Of a DNA stretch of 64,000 nucleotides, positions 27,846-36,899 are shown one piece after another (position 1 is the stretch's first letter; the number at the start of each line of letters is the position of its first letter). Made by a program: the position numbers and the translations under genes. The notes under the pieces are model-generated. The model worked only from the letters and a program-made list of their open reading frames with translations, searched no databases and was not told the origin of the DNA. Origin of the DNA: Dyella kyungheensis (GTDB taxonomy: Bacteria; Pseudomonadota; Gammaproteobacteria; Xanthomonadales; Rhodanobacteraceae); the NCBI RefSeq assembly GCF_016905005.1, contig NZ_JADIKC010000005.1, positions 62,001 through 126,000 of the forward strand, read 5' to 3'.

Positions 27846-28547
27846 TTACGGCGCCGAATCGACCAACACCAGCTCGGCATCGTCGAGCGCTTTGACGGTG
27901 AGCTTCGTCTCGTTGCGAATCGCTGCGCCGTCGCGCGCGTCGAGTTTCACGCCATTGACTTCGACGCTGCCCTTGGCGGGCACCAGATACGCATAGCGGC
28001 TGGCATCGAGGTCATACACGGCTGTCTCGCCGGCCTTCAGCGTGGCGCCCAGCACGCGCGCATCGGTGCGCAGGGGCAGGGCATCGGTGTCTTCCTTGAA
28101 GCCGCTGGCGAGCGTGACGAAACGGCCGGTGCGGTCGCCGATCGGAAACGGCTTGGTACCCCAGGAGGGCGCCTTGCCGTGCTGGTCGGGAATGATCCAG
28201 ATCTGGAAGATCTGCGTCGCGCCCGATTCCAGGTTGTACTCCGCATGGGTGATGCCCGAGCCCGCGCTCATCACCTGCACGTCGCCCGCCACGGTGCGTC
28301 CCTTGTTGCCGAGGTTGTCCTGGTGCGTGATGGCGCCTTCGCGAACGTACGTGATGATTTCCATGTCCGCGTGCGGATGCGGCGGAAAGCCCGTCTGCGG
28401 CGCGATGGTGTCATCGTTCCACACGCGCAGCGCACCCCAGCCCATGCGGGACTGATCGTGGTAACTGGCGAAGGAGAAATGATGCTTGGCGTCGAGCCAG
28501 CCGTGGTTGGCTCCGCCCAGGCTATCGAAAGGTCGACGGTCGATCAT
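27846..28547 (-). CDS. Pirin family protein (quercetinase YhhW-like)
   Basis: A 233-residue bicupin protein. The N-terminal cupin carries the metal ligands H57, H59, H101 and E103 (PHPHADMEI and GITHAEYN), the same positions as in E. coli YhhW. YhhW cleaves quercetin in vitro, and pirins respond to redox state in other organisms. The C-terminal cupin lacks metal ligands, as usual. The length is typical (231 in YhhW). It begins the short minus-strand pair with the metallo-beta-lactamase gene. The 250 bases upstream contain the tRNA-Gly promoter on the other strand. Confidence 0.93.
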   Translation of the reverse strand: MIDRRPFDSLGGANHGWLDAKHHFSFASYHDQSRMGWGALRVWNDDTIAPQTGFPPHPHADMEIITYVREGAITHQDNLGNKGRTVAGDVQVMSAGSGITHAEYNLESGATQIFQIWIIPDQHGKAPSWGTKPFPIGDRTGRFVTLASGFKEDTDALPLRTDARVLGATLKAGETAVYDLDASRYAYLVPAKGSVEVNGVKLDARDGAAIRNETKLTVKALDDAELVLVDSAP

Positions 28548-28755
28548 GCTGCACTCCTGATAGTGGGTAGCGCCCTTGAGCGCCTTCCCACAAGATAAGT
28601 CGCAACCGTGTAGTTACCAGTCGCGGCAAACCGAACGGACTGTTGCCTGAAACACACGTATTCGCTGATGAGACTGCCTGACATCGCGTAGGCTGTTCGC
28701 GACGGAGGGTCCCAAGGCCCATTGGCAGGGCCGCGAAAAAAGTCTTCCCAGACTC

Positions 28756-28784
28756 TTCACAAATGGCCTCTTTCTGGCTATGAT
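28756..28784 (+). promoter_or_regulatory. Promoter of tRNA-Gly
   Basis: TTCACA (28756-28761) and TATGAT (28779-28784) are separated by 17 bases, close to the sigma-70 consensus. They place the transcription start about 7 bases before the mature tRNA. The remaining sequence back to the pirin start holds no gene. Confidence 0.75.
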
Positions 28785-28797
28785 TTCCTACTCAGAT

Positions 28798-28873
<76 letters not shown>

Positions 28874-28881
28874 GTGTTCCG

Positions 28882-28913
28882 CAAAACCTCGGCATTCCGG
28901 GGTTTTGTTTTTT
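28882..28913 (+). terminator. Intrinsic terminator after tRNA-Gly
   Basis: CAAAACCTCGG (28882-28892) pairs with CCGGGGTTTTG (28897-28907), one G-U pair, loop CATT, followed by TTTTTT. It separates tRNA-Gly from tRNA-Cys, so the tRNAs are not one transcript. Confidence 0.92.
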
Positions 28914-28955
28914 CAAGCGGATGGTGACCCTTTCAGGTTACGATCCGTGCGCAAT

Positions 28956-29029
28956 GGCCTGGTGGCAGAGTGGTCATGCAGCGGCCTGCAAAGCCGTGTA
29001 CGCCGGTTCGATTCCGACCCAGGCCTCCA
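28956..29029 (+). tRNA. tRNA-Cys (GCA)
   Basis: A 74-base cloverleaf with acceptor GGCCTGG pairing CCAGGCC, anticodon loop CTGCAAA (GCA at 28988-28990), T-loop GTTCGATTC and encoded TCCA end. A -10-like TACGAT is at 28939-28944; the -35 is unclear. Confidence 0.98.
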
Positions 29030-29043
29030 TTGCGATCCGAATC

Positions 29044-29070
29044 AAACCCGCCTCACGGCGGGTTTTTCTT
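29044..29070 (+). terminator. Intrinsic terminator after tRNA-Cys
   Basis: AAACCCGCC (29044-29052) pairs with GGCGGGTTT (29057-29065) around TCAC and runs into TTCTT. It lies 15 bases after the tRNA-Cys end. Confidence 0.92.
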
Positions 29071-29130
29071 TGCATGCGCCACTGCGAGCGCCCGTCGCAC
29101 GCATGCTAGGATGCGCATCCTTCCGTATCG

Positions 29131-29217
29131 GCCCGGATGGCGAAACTGGTAGACGCAAGGGACTTAAAATCCCTCACCCGCAAGGGTATGACGGTTCGAT
29201 TCCGTCTCCGGGCACCA
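29131..29217 (+). tRNA. tRNA-Leu (TAA)
   Basis: An 87-base class II tRNA with acceptor GCCCGGA pairing TCCGGGC, anticodon loop CTTAAAA (TAA at 29165-29167), a long variable arm (CACCCGCAAGGGTATG) and encoded ACCA end. It reads TTA and TTG, rare codons in this GC-rich sequence. No clear terminator follows it. Confidence 0.98.
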
Positions 29218-29261
29218 TTCGCTCGACACTCGTCGCCCATGGGGCGCATTCGGGGGATGTC

Positions 29262-29507
29262 ATGAGTGGCAGCAGATTTCTTGGACTCTTCGAGCAGCGC
29301 GTTGCGGCGGAGCTGCCGGAGGGTTTTGTCGTGGGCAGCTGCGAGAGCGATGGCGGCATCGCGCAGGGCGCGCTGATCCATGGAGTGTCCCGGCGTGTCG
29401 GCGAACAGCACTGGTCGGACGATTCTGGCCACGTGATGACGGTGACGGTCGAAGATTTCGATCTCGATGCGATAGGGCTGAGGAACTGGTCAACGGGTGT
29501 CGAATAG
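29262..29507 (+). CDS. Hypothetical small protein (81 residues)
   Basis: A possible gene starting ATG at 29262, with the purine stretch CGGGGGATG 5 bases upstream, encoding MSGSRFLGLFEQRVAAELPE followed by an acidic soluble chain. There is no signal peptide, membrane segment or recognisable motif. It begins 44 bases after tRNA-Leu, with no terminator seen between them, so it might share the tRNA transcript. The opposite strand is also open here but less protein-like and would run through the tRNA. Codon use is compatible with a gene, but without homologues this remains uncertain. Confidence 0.4.
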   Translation: MSGSRFLGLFEQRVAAELPEGFVVGSCESDGGIAQGALIHGVSRRVGEQHWSDDSGHVMTVTVEDFDLDAIGLRNWSTGVE

Positions 29508-29659
29508 TCTCGTCAGGCTTCCGGCGGTGTTGTGCGTAAGGTAGTTCTGGCCGCCTAAGTAGGAAGTCTCTGTCGGTATATTCTTATTTTGCTTCAGGTA
29601 CTTGCATTAGGCCATGGGGCGGCCTATGTTCGGTCCCACACACCCAAGGAGGGCGACTG

Positions 29660-30328
29660 GTGATCAAAGTTGTTTTGATTGACGATCACGAGCTGGTGCG
29701 TACAGGGTTCAGGATGATCCTGCAGCAGCAGCCGGATATTCAGATCAGCGGCGAGGCAGGAACCGCCGAAGAAGGGCTAAGGCTTATCCGCGCCAAGGCG
29801 CCAGATATTGCCCTGGTGGATGTCCATATGCCGGGCATGAGCGGTATCGAACTGACTGAGCGCGTGTCGCGCTCCAAGCTCCCCACGCACATCATCATTG
29901 TCACTGTGGTTGACGACGCGCGCTTCCCCAAGCGTTTGCTCGATGCGGGTGCGCTTGGCTATCTGACCAAGGGCTGCACGTCGGAAGAGTTGCTCGATGC
30001 GGTGCGTCAGGTCGCCTCGGGTCGGCGTTATCTGGCCCCGGCGGTGGCACAGCAGCTTGCGTTGGCCACGCTGGATGGCGAGGGATCGCCGTTCGACGCC
30101 TTGTCCAGCCGCGAACTCGAAGTAGCCATGATGCTGGTGCGTGGCAAGGCGCTCACGATGATCGGCGAACAGCTCAATCTTAGCCCCAAGACCGTCTCTA
30201 CCTACAAGCAGCGCTTGATGGAAAAGCTGCAGGTGGATCATGTGATCAGCCTGGCGCATCTGATGACCATCCACGGACTGCTGGACACGCACAACAACCA
30301 GGTGGGCAACAATCAAGTCGGCGCCTGA
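29660..30328 (+). CDS. LuxR-type response regulator (GacA/UvrY-like)
   Basis: A 222-residue two-component regulator. The receiver domain (1-120) has the acidic pocket D8-D9, phosphorylation site D54 (ALVDVHMPG) and K104 (YLTKG). The LuxR helix-turn-helix is at about 148-210 (LSSRELEVAMMLVRGKALTM, then LSPKTVSTYKQRLMEKL). Sequence and length match GacA/UvrY, which activates small RNAs that titrate CsrA/RsmA. It starts with GTG at 29660 behind a strong AAGGAGGG. A short tandem repeat, NNQVG twice, ends the protein. No cognate sensor (GacS/BarA) is nearby, which is normal for this family. It ends at a bidirectional terminator shared with rne. Confidence 0.9.
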   Translation: MIKVVLIDDHELVRTGFRMILQQQPDIQISGEAGTAEEGLRLIRAKAPDIALVDVHMPGMSGIELTERVSRSKLPTHIIIVTVVDDARFPKRLLDAGALGYLTKGCTSEELLDAVRQVASGRRYLAPAVAQQLALATLDGEGSPFDALSSRELEVAMMLVRGKALTMIGEQLNLSPKTVSTYKQRLMEKLQVDHVISLAHLMTIHGLLDTHNNQVGNNQVGA

Positions 30329-30348
30329 TACACCGCTTCGCTGAGCAC

Positions 30349-30381
30349 AAAAAAAGCCGGACGGATGTCCGGCTTTTTTTT
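30349..30381. terminator. Bidirectional terminator between the response regulator and rne
   Basis: AGCCGGAC (30355-30362) pairs with GTCCGGCT (30367-30374) around GGAT, with a seven-base A-run on the left and eight T residues on the right. It serves both convergent genes. Confidence 0.94.
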
Positions 30382-30400
30382 GTGTGCGGATGGCGCTTCC

Positions 30401-33400
30401 TCAACCGTGCGAGGAAGCGTCCTTCTTCACTTCGTCGGTGCCTTCCTCGCCAGCTGCATGCGGCGGGTTCGACTCGACGGCTTGCTGTTGCGACAGGCCG
30501 GCATGCGCCAGCAGGTCACCCTGGCTTGGCGAGGCAACCAGCGTTGCTTCCTGCTCAGCCGGAGCTTCCGCCTTCACGGCCACCTCGTTCTCGGCAACGG
30601 CGGTCGCGGCAGGCTCCGCAGCGGGGGGCTGTTCGACGACCGGCTCGATCTTCGGCGACACGTCGAGGTGTGCGCGGAAATCGATGGTGGTGCCCACATC
30701 GTTGTGCACGGTCTCGGTGGCCACGGGGGCAACTTCCGGCGCATGCGTCGTGCTTGCTGACATATCGGTAGTGGGCGTTTCCGTCACGGCTTCGCTGATG
30801 ATCGCCGGAGCGATCGCGGCCACGCGTTCCTCGTGCACCACGGGCGCACTGAACGTTTCGATGGCGGCGTGCGTTTCAACCTGCACGTGCCCGATCGCGT
30901 TCTCCGCAGCGTCTTCCATCGGCGGAATCGGCGGCAGGGTGGGGAGATTGAACGAGGTCGGCGCCACAGCGCTGAGCACCTGCTCGGGAGCCTGGCTCGG
31001 CGTCACCGGTGCGACAGCGGCAGCGTCATCGTTCGGCTTGCTCACGGCGACATCGGCGGATGCCTCAGCCGTTTCGACGCGAACCGCATGCGTCACGGTC
31101 GTCACTGCTGCGGTGACCGCGGCGGCGGTGGCAATCGGAGCAGGCGAGGCTGCGGGCGTCGGTGCGGCCGGCTTGGCTGCTTCCGTCCGGTCTTCGTCGT
31201 CCAGATCATCGAAATGCTGATCGTCGGCGGATTCCTGGCTCTGCGCGCCGGCCTGCGTACCGTCTTCATGGCGACGACGGCGACGGCCACCGCGACGACC
31301 GCGGCGGCGGCGCGACTGGCCGCCCTCGACTTCCGCCGCGCCTGCCACGGCCGGAGCCGTATCGGTGGCGATGGCTTCGCCGGTGGCCGCTTCGAGCGGG
31401 GCAACGACGTTCTTGATCAGCTCCGCTTCGGGCGCAACGACGGCCGCGGGGCGTTCGGCCTGCGGATGGCTTGCTGCGAGCGGCGCGGCTGTCACGGCGG
31501 CAGCCTGTGCCTGCGGGTTCTGCTGCTGGCCCTGACGCGGCTGGCGCGGCTGTTGTTCCTGACGCGGTTGCTGCTGCTTGCGTTCGCCCTGAGCCTGCGG
31601 CTGAGCGTCCTTCGGCGGCTGCGGCTGGCGTTCCTGCTTGGGCTGCTGCGGCTGACGCGGTTGCTGCTGACGATTGCCCTTGGCCTGCTGCTGGCCCTTC
31701 TGGCCCTGCTGCGGCTGTTCGCGACGCTGCTGCTGGCGGTTGCCCTGCTGCTGGCCGCCCTGGGACGGACGACCGCGCTCGTCGCGGCGGTTGGCGTTGC
31801 GGTTGGAGGTGGCCGGCTCGGCTTTCGCCGGAGCGGGAGCTGCCGGAGCCGCGCTGGAGCGGAACCAGCCTAGCAGGCGGGAGATGACGCCGCCCGCCGG
31901 TGCCGGGGCGGCAGCGGGCTGGCGAGCCGCGGGTGCCTGCGGTGCCGGTTCGGCGGCGGTTTCTTCGCGCACAGGCGCCGGCGACGACGGCACGATGCCG
32001 CTGACCGCGGGCTGCTCGCTGCTGCCCAGGGCCTGGCCCATCTTGGGCACGGCGGAGGCTTCGACGGCGGTGAGGCGCTCATAGCTGGGCTTGCTGTGCT
32101 CGCCCATGTCCGCTTCGCGGATGCGCTGGATTTCGATGTGCGGCGTCTCGAGCTTGTCGTCGGCCACGATCACCACGTGCACCTTGTTGCGCAGCTCGAT
32201 CTCGACCACGCTGGCGCGCTTCTCGTTGAGCATGAAGTTGGCCACGGTCGGCGGGGCCTGCACCAGCACCTGGCCGGTGTTGTCCTTCATCGCGTGTTCT
32301 TCGATCAGGCGCAGCGTGGACAGCGCGAGCGACTCGACGCCGCGGATATGGCCATGGCCTTCGCAGCGCGGGCAGACGATCTGGGTGGCTTCGCCGAGCG
32401 ACGGACGCAGGCGCTGGCGCGACATCTCCAGCAGGCCGAAGCGCGAGATGCGGCCGATCTGCACACGGGCGCGGTCCAGCTTCAGGGCGTCCTTGAGACG
32501 CTCTTCCACTTCGCGCTGGTGCTTGGGGCTGTCCATGTCGATGAAGTCGATCACGATCAGGCCGCCGGCATCGCGGATGCGCAGCTGGCGGGCGATTTCC
32601 ACCGCCGCTTCCAGGTTGGTGTTGAACGCGGTTTCTTCGATGTCGCTGCCCTTGGTGGCCTTCGACGAGTTGATGTCGATGGCGGTGAGGGCTTCGGTCT
32701 GGTCGACCACGATCGAGCCGCCGGAGGGCAGCCGGACCTGGCGGTCGAACACGCTCTGGATCTGCGTTTCGATCTGGTAGCGCGAGAACAGCGGGGTGTC
32801 GTCGCGGTACATCTTGAGCTTGCGCAGGGCGTTGGGCATCACCTGCTGCATGAACTCGCGCGCGTCGTTGTACAGCGATTCCTCGTCGATGAGGATCTCG
32901 CCGATGTCGCTGCGCAGGTAGTCGCGCAGGGCGCGGATGAACAGCTTGGATTCCTGGTAGATCAGGAACGGGGCCTTCTGCGCCTGGGCGGCGCCGGAAA
33001 TGGCCTTCCACAGCTGCAGCAGGTAGTCCAGGTCCCACTGCAGTTCTTCGGCGTCGCGGCCCAGGCCGGCGGTGCGCACGATCAGGCCGACGTCGTCAGG
33101 GACGTTCAGATGCTCCAGCGCTTCCTTCAGCGCCTGGCGGTCTTCGCCCTCGATGCGACGCGACACGCCACCCGCTTTGGGGTTGTTCGGCATCAGCACC
33201 ATGTAGCGGCCGGCCAGGCTGATGAAGGTGGTCAGCGCGGCACCCTTGTTGCCACGCTCTTCCTTCTCCACCTGCACGACGACTTCGTGACCTTCCTTGA
33301 TGAGGTCGCGAATGTTCGCCTTGTTGGGGTCCAGGCCCGGCGTGAAGTACTCGCGGGCGACTTCCTTCAGGGGCAGGAAGCCGTGGCGTTCGGCGCCGTA

Positions 33401-33577
33401 GTCGACGAAGCAGGCTTCCAGGGACGGCTCCACGCGGGTGATACGGCCCTTGTAGATGTTGGCCTTTTTCTGCTCGCGGGAGGGGATTTCGATATCGAGA
33501 TCGTAAAGGTTCTGACCATCGACGATGGCCACACGCAACTCTTCACGCTGAGTTGCGTTGATCAACATACGTTTCAT
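30401..33577 (-). CDS. rne: Ribonuclease E
   Basis: A 1058-residue endonuclease that starts mRNA decay and matures rRNA and tRNA, and scaffolds the degradosome. The start at 33577 ([20 protein letters not shown]) matches the family exactly; the frame is open 62 codons further upstream but without RNase E character. The S1 domain is at about 35-120. Catalytic Mg-binding D301 ([10 protein letters not shown]) and D344 correspond to D303 and D346 in E. coli. The zinc link CPRC has C402 and C405. From about residue 560 the protein is disordered. It has an Arg/Gln-rich RNA-binding stretch ([20 protein letters not shown]) and long Ala/Pro/Glu linkers, typical of the degradosome scaffold. A long leader precedes it. 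Confidence 0.97.
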   Translation of the reverse strand: MKRMLINATQREELRVAIVDGQNLYDLDIEIPSREQKKANIYKGRITRVEPSLEACFVDYGAERHGFLPLKEVAREYFTPGLDPNKANIRDLIKEGHEVVVQVEKEERGNKGAALTTFISLAGRYMVLMPNNPKAGGVSRRIEGEDRQALKEALEHLNVPDDVGLIVRTAGLGRDAEELQWDLDYLLQLWKAISGAAQAQKAPFLIYQESKLFIRALRDYLRSDIGEILIDEESLYNDAREFMQQVMPNALRKLKMYRDDTPLFSRYQIETQIQSVFDRQVRLPSGGSIVVDQTEALTAIDINSSKATKGSDIEETAFNTNLEAAVEIARQLRIRDAGGLIVIDFIDMDSPKHQREVEERLKDALKLDRARVQIGRISRFGLLEMSRQRLRPSLGEATQIVCPRCEGHGHIRGVESLALSTLRLIEEHAMKDNTGQVLVQAPPTVANFMLNEKRASVVEIELRNKVHVVIVADDKLETPHIEIQRIREADMGEHSKPSYERLTAVEASAVPKMGQALGSSEQPAVSGIVPSSPAPVREETAAEPAPQAPAARQPAAAPAPAGGVISRLLGWFRSSAAPAAPAPAKAEPATSNRNANRRDERGRPSQGGQQQGNRQQQRREQPQQGQKGQQQAKGNRQQQPRQPQQPKQERQPQPPKDAQPQAQGERKQQQPRQEQQPRQPRQGQQQNPQAQAAAVTAAPLAASHPQAERPAAVVAPEAELIKNVVAPLEAATGEAIATDTAPAVAGAAEVEGGQSRRRRGRRGGRRRRRHEDGTQAGAQSQESADDQHFDDLDDEDRTEAAKPAAPTPAASPAPIATAAAVTAAVTTVTHAVRVETAEASADVAVSKPNDDAAAVAPVTPSQAPEQVLSAVAPTSFNLPTLPPIPPMEDAAENAIGHVQVETHAAIETFSAPVVHEERVAAIAPAIISEAVTETPTTDMSASTTHAPEVAPVATETVHNDVGTTIDFRAHLDVSPKIEPVVEQPPAAEPAATAVAENEVAVKAEAPAEQEATLVASPSQGDLLAHAGLSQQQAVESNPPHAAGEEGTDEVKKDASSHG

Positions 33578-33918
33578 TGTAATTTTTCCTCGGCTTGCCG
33601 CGCGTCGCGTGCCTCGGTGGCGCCAGTCACTTCGGCGGCCTGCCGGGGATCGCGCCGCTGCGGTTAAGCGGCAAATGACGGCATCGTTCTCGGTGCCGGG
33701 ATGATTCTTAGGCTCGCGTCCGCCGCCCCGGATTCCCTTGGAAACCGGACAACGACAACCCAAACCGTTACGATGTAAGGGAGCAGCAACCGGCTGCCAG
33801 AGAGGCGACCGGCGCTATCCTCGCCGACGTCACGGGGTGGGAGTCCCGCCCCCATCCGAACTTCGGCGGGGCAAGACCAAACGCCGCCCGAGTATCCTAT
33901 TTCGGCAGGTTTTATTCA
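33578..33918. other. rne-rluC divergent intergenic region
   Basis: These 341 bases separate the divergent rne and rluC genes and must hold both promoters. In E. coli and relatives the rne leader is about 360 nt long and is cleaved by RNase E for autoregulation; the equivalent length here suggests a similar leader. I see no convincing gene. A GC-rich run near 33830-33880 can fold locally. TATCCT near 33893 is a possible -10 for rluC. Confidence 0.5.
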
Positions 33919-34959
33919 ATGCAGACGGTAACTTCCCCCGACGCACCTCACGGTGTGCGTCAAGTCGAGATCGGCCCCGAGCGGGACGGTCAGCGCATCG
34001 ACAATGCGCTCATGACGCTGCTCAAGGGGGTTCCAAAGAGCATGATTTATCGGATTCTTCGTACCGGACAGGTCCGCGTGAACGGCAAGCGGGCCAAGCC
34101 CGATACGCGTCTCGCGGCCGGCGATATGCTGCGTATTCCACCGGTCCGGGTGGCCGAAAAGGTTGAGACGAAGGGTCCGTCGGCGGGCATGGTCTCAGCC
34201 ATCACTGATTCGATCATCTTCGAAGACAAGCACTTCCTGGCCATCGACAAGGCCACCGGCATCGCCAGCCATGGCGGCAGCGGGGTGAGCCATGGGGCCA
34301 TCGAATTGCTGCGTGCGGCGCGCCCGAACGAGCATATCGAGCTGGTGCACCGGCTCGATCGCGATACCAGCGGCGTGCTGGTGTTCGCCAAGACCCGTGC
34401 CGGTTTGACCGGGCTGCAGGCAGCCATCCGCGATGGTTCCGTGGTCAAGCAGTACCTCTGCCTGATGGTCGGCCACCCGAACAAGGCCAAGTTCAGCGTG
34501 AATGCGCCGCTGCTCAAATCCGTACTGCAGGGCGGCGAGCGGATGGTGCGGGTGTCCGATAACGGCAAGCCTTCGCTGACCTTCTTCCAGGAGATGGAGC
34601 AGTACCCGGGCGGCCGCCTGATGCAGGCGACGCTGGGTACGGGCCGTACGCATCAGATTCGTGTGCATGCCGCGCATATCGGTCATCCGCTGGCGGGCGA
34701 TCCGAAGTACGGCGACAAGGAGATCAACAAGGGCATGAAGGAGCTGGGCCTCAATCGCCTGTTCCTGCACGCTTCGCACATGAGTTTTGAGCTGGACGGT
34801 CGTTCCTACAGCTTTTCGGCGCCGATGCCCGACGATCTGAAGGATTTTCTCGACGTTCTGGCGGTGAAGGGCAACAAGATCCGCCGTCTACTGGAAAAAG
34901 CGCGCGCTCACCTCGAGCGAACGCAACAGATGGCCGGTAAGCCCACTTTCCACCAGTAA
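33919..34959 (+). CDS. rluC: 23S rRNA pseudouridine synthase (RluC-like)
   Basis: A 346-residue RluA-family enzyme. The N-terminal S4 RNA-binding domain (about 14-85, KSMIYRILRTGQVRVNGKRA) is followed by the catalytic domain. It contains HRLDRDTSG, whose D147 is the nucleophilic aspartate. The GRTHQIRVHAAHIGHPLAGD motif comes later. RluC isomerises uridines 955, 2504 and 2580 of 23S rRNA. Its divergent placement next to rne is conserved in E. coli and many relatives, which supports the RluC assignment over RluD. The last 72 bases overlap the 3' end of the membrane protein gene on the other strand. Confidence 0.93.
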   Translation: MQTVTSPDAPHGVRQVEIGPERDGQRIDNALMTLLKGVPKSMIYRILRTGQVRVNGKRAKPDTRLAAGDMLRIPPVRVAEKVETKGPSAGMVSAITDSIIFEDKHFLAIDKATGIASHGGSGVSHGAIELLRAARPNEHIELVHRLDRDTSGVLVFAKTRAGLTGLQAAIRDGSVVKQYLCLMVGHPNKAKFSVNAPLLKSVLQGGERMVRVSDNGKPSLTFFQEMEQYPGGRLMQATLGTGRTHQIRVHAAHIGHPLAGDPKYGDKEINKGMKELGLNRLFLHASHMSFELDGRSYSFSAPMPDDLKDFLDVLAVKGNKIRRLLEKARAHLERTQQMAGKPTFHQ

Positions 34960-36423
34960 CGCGCTGGCGGCATGGGCTAGGGCAATCGGCACCAGCCGAG
35001 GCGAGCGCATGAAACGCCAGGCCCACCACAGCTCGGCCGCCACGCACAGCTGCATCAGGGCGCCATTGGGCGTGTGCAGCAGGCCGAACAGGCCCGCCGT
35101 CACCAGCAGGATGGCGGGCCGGGGCAGCCCGGTCCGCTCCAGGCGTCCCATTACCAGGGCGAGCATGGCCCACTGTTGCAGCAGGGCCCAGCCGAGATAG
35201 CCCAGGATATGGCGGACATCCAGGTGAAGCAGCTGATGGCCATCGGCCCAGGTCAACGCGGCGGCCACGGGTAGCGGCACCAGGAGGTAGATCCATTCCG
35301 ACCAGCTTCGCCCCCACCAACCCCATTCGACCGGCCGTCGGCGCCATTCGCTCTGGCCCCCGTAGACCAGCGCCGCCAGAAAGGCGGCAATGCCGGGGAA
35401 CGAAGGGTCCGGTCCCCAGCGCAATCCGGCAATCAGCCACAGCGGGCCGAACGCGATCGCTGCGACTTCCGTCCATGGCCGCACCACGCCCGGACGTTGC
35501 CGGATCGCCAGCCAGATCAGCCAGGCCAGATAGAGCGCACATACACCGGCATCGAGCCAGGTCGGCATATGGCTGCTGGCGTGGGCGGGCAGCGCTTGCC
35601 CGGACGGGAGGATGATCGCGGCCGGCCAGTAGTGGCGCACCCGGTCCCGCCACAGGAGCATGGATTCCGACGATGCGTCCTCCGGCAGGCGAACCACGGG
35701 CGTCCGGTAGCGTTCCAGTTGCTGGGGTTGGGGCGTCCAGCTACTCGACGATTCGGAGCCGAGCAGGCGAATGTCGGCGACCTGCCGATCGATGGTCGGC
35801 GGCAGGAGACTGGGATCGAGCGATGTCAACGCTGCCGAATGCACGGCCAGCGTGGCGCCCGCCGGTATCGCCAGCCGCAGCCGCAACATATAGGCCACCA
35901 CGTCCGGCGCCTCGCAGGGCGCGCCGTCGACGGTGCGCCAGGTCAGATTCCGCACATCGATGGAGAGCTGTGCCGTGGTGGTCGACACGGCGGCCGCATG
36001 CTCGGCGGAACAGGCCGCCGCCGATTCGAGGGGCTGATAACTCAGGCCGAGCGCACCTTCGCGGCTGCTCCGCAGGTCGAGGCGAAGCAGCGGCCAGTGC
36101 ATGAGGTCGACCGGACCCGCCAAGGGCAGGCCGATTTCAAACGGCGTGCCGTCGCGGCTGGTGATGAGCAGGCCATTCGGCTTCACCTTCATATCGGCCG
36201 CGCCGAAGACGCGGCTGGCGACCAGATCGGAGGGGCGGCGCAGCGGCCATTGCCACAGCGGGCCGTCGCCGCGCAGCGTCGCGACATTCTGGCTGGCCTG
36301 ATGGATCAGCTGGCCGCGCGTGATCCAGCCGGACAGCGCGGCCATGCACCACAACAACACCGCCACCGCCGCGAGGAAACCCGCTACGGGCAGCAGGCGA
36401 AAGGTGGCGCGTGGTGCGCTCAA
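34888..36423 (-). CDS. Polytopic membrane protein with degenerate CPBP-like C-terminus
   Basis: A 511-residue protein if translation begins at TTG 36423, which overlaps the phhB stop (TTGA). Upstream codons in this frame are the wrong-frame reading of phhB. One N-terminal helix (about 8-28) precedes a 270-residue extracytoplasmic domain with two Cys and many Trp. Seven or more helices follow from about 290. The C-terminal part resembles CPBP proteases in FGLLHTPNG (H450) and ALAHAASALLVES (H484), but the catalytic EExxxR is replaced by QQ (416-417). It is probably a non-peptidase relative. Coupling with phhB looks positional only. The 3' end overlaps rluC by 72 bases. Function unknown. Confidence 0.68.
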   Translation of the reverse strand: MSAPRATFRLLPVAGFLAAVAVLLWCMAALSGWITRGQLIHQASQNVATLRGDGPLWQWPLRRPSDLVASRVFGAADMKVKPNGLLITSRDGTPFEIGLPLAGPVDLMHWPLLRLDLRSSREGALGLSYQPLESAAACSAEHAAAVSTTTAQLSIDVRNLTWRTVDGAPCEAPDVVAYMLRLRLAIPAGATLAVHSAALTSLDPSLLPPTIDRQVADIRLLGSESSSSWTPQPQQLERYRTPVVRLPEDASSESMLLWRDRVRHYWPAAIILPSGQALPAHASSHMPTWLDAGVCALYLAWLIWLAIRQRPGVVRPWTEVAAIAFGPLWLIAGLRWGPDPSFPGIAAFLAALVYGGQSEWRRRPVEWGWWGRSWSEWIYLLVPLPVAAALTWADGHQLLHLDVRHILGYLGWALLQQWAMLALVMGRLERTGLPRPAILLVTAGLFGLLHTPNGALMQLCVAAELWWAWRFMRSPRLVPIALAHAASALLVESGLTGHLLRSLEVSARFFQ

Positions 36424-36761
36424 CGCTCGAGCAGGACGTCGACGCGCGCGGCGCAGATGATGTCGTTCATCGACAGGCCGCCCACATCGTGGGTGGACCA
36501 CAACAGCTGGCAATGGCCGTAGCCGGCTTCCAGATCGGGGTGGTGGTCCTCTTGATTGGCCATGAAGCCAACCGCATTGATGAAGCCGAGCGTGTGGTGA
36601 AAGTCGGGGAACTTGAAATCCTTGACGATGGCCTTGCCGTCGTCGGTGACTTTCCAGCCCGGCAGTACGGCGAGCAGTTCCTTGAGCTTGGCGGCGTCCA
36701 GCGCGTGTTCCTTGCTCTTGCGCGGCGTGCAGTGCTGGCTGGCGAGTTGGCTGAGGTTCAT
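36420..36761 (-). CDS. phhB: Pterin-4a-carbinolamine dehydratase
   Basis: A 113-residue PCD/DCoH-fold enzyme that dehydrates 4a-hydroxytetrahydropterin, recycling the cofactor of phenylalanine hydroxylase. The family motif is complete: NQEDHHPDLE carries the two catalytic His after the Glu-Asp pair, and the usual later His follows in STHDVGGLSMND. The length is normal. No phenylalanine hydroxylase (phhA) lies in this window, so it is a stand-alone copy, as often in xanthomonads. The downstream membrane protein begins at its stop codon. Divergent from nfuA with 138 bases between. Confidence 0.95.
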   Translation of the reverse strand: MNLSQLASQHCTPRKSKEHALDAAKLKELLAVLPGWKVTDDGKAIVKDFKFPDFHHTLGFINAVGFMANQEDHHPDLEAGYGHCQLLWSTHDVGGLSMNDIICAARVDVLLER

Positions 36762-36899
36762 GGCGAATCGTCCGTGCTGAGAGAAAGGTGCGAAGCGTCG
36801 AAGCTACGCCAGCAAAAGTCAAAGCCGGGCAGGCGGCGCAAAATAGGACTAAAATGGTGCTGTATTCCCGGCCACGCCGGTGTTTCAGCTGGAGTAGAC

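Noticed and set aside
29106-29432. Minus-strand open frame across tRNA-Leu
   Set aside because: It would run through the tRNA gene and has no motif; tRNA structure is certain.
33578-33763. 62-codon upstream extension of RNase E
   Set aside because: The family starts at [10 protein letters not shown]; the extension is Arg-rich, has no homologous character, and would occupy the regulatory leader.
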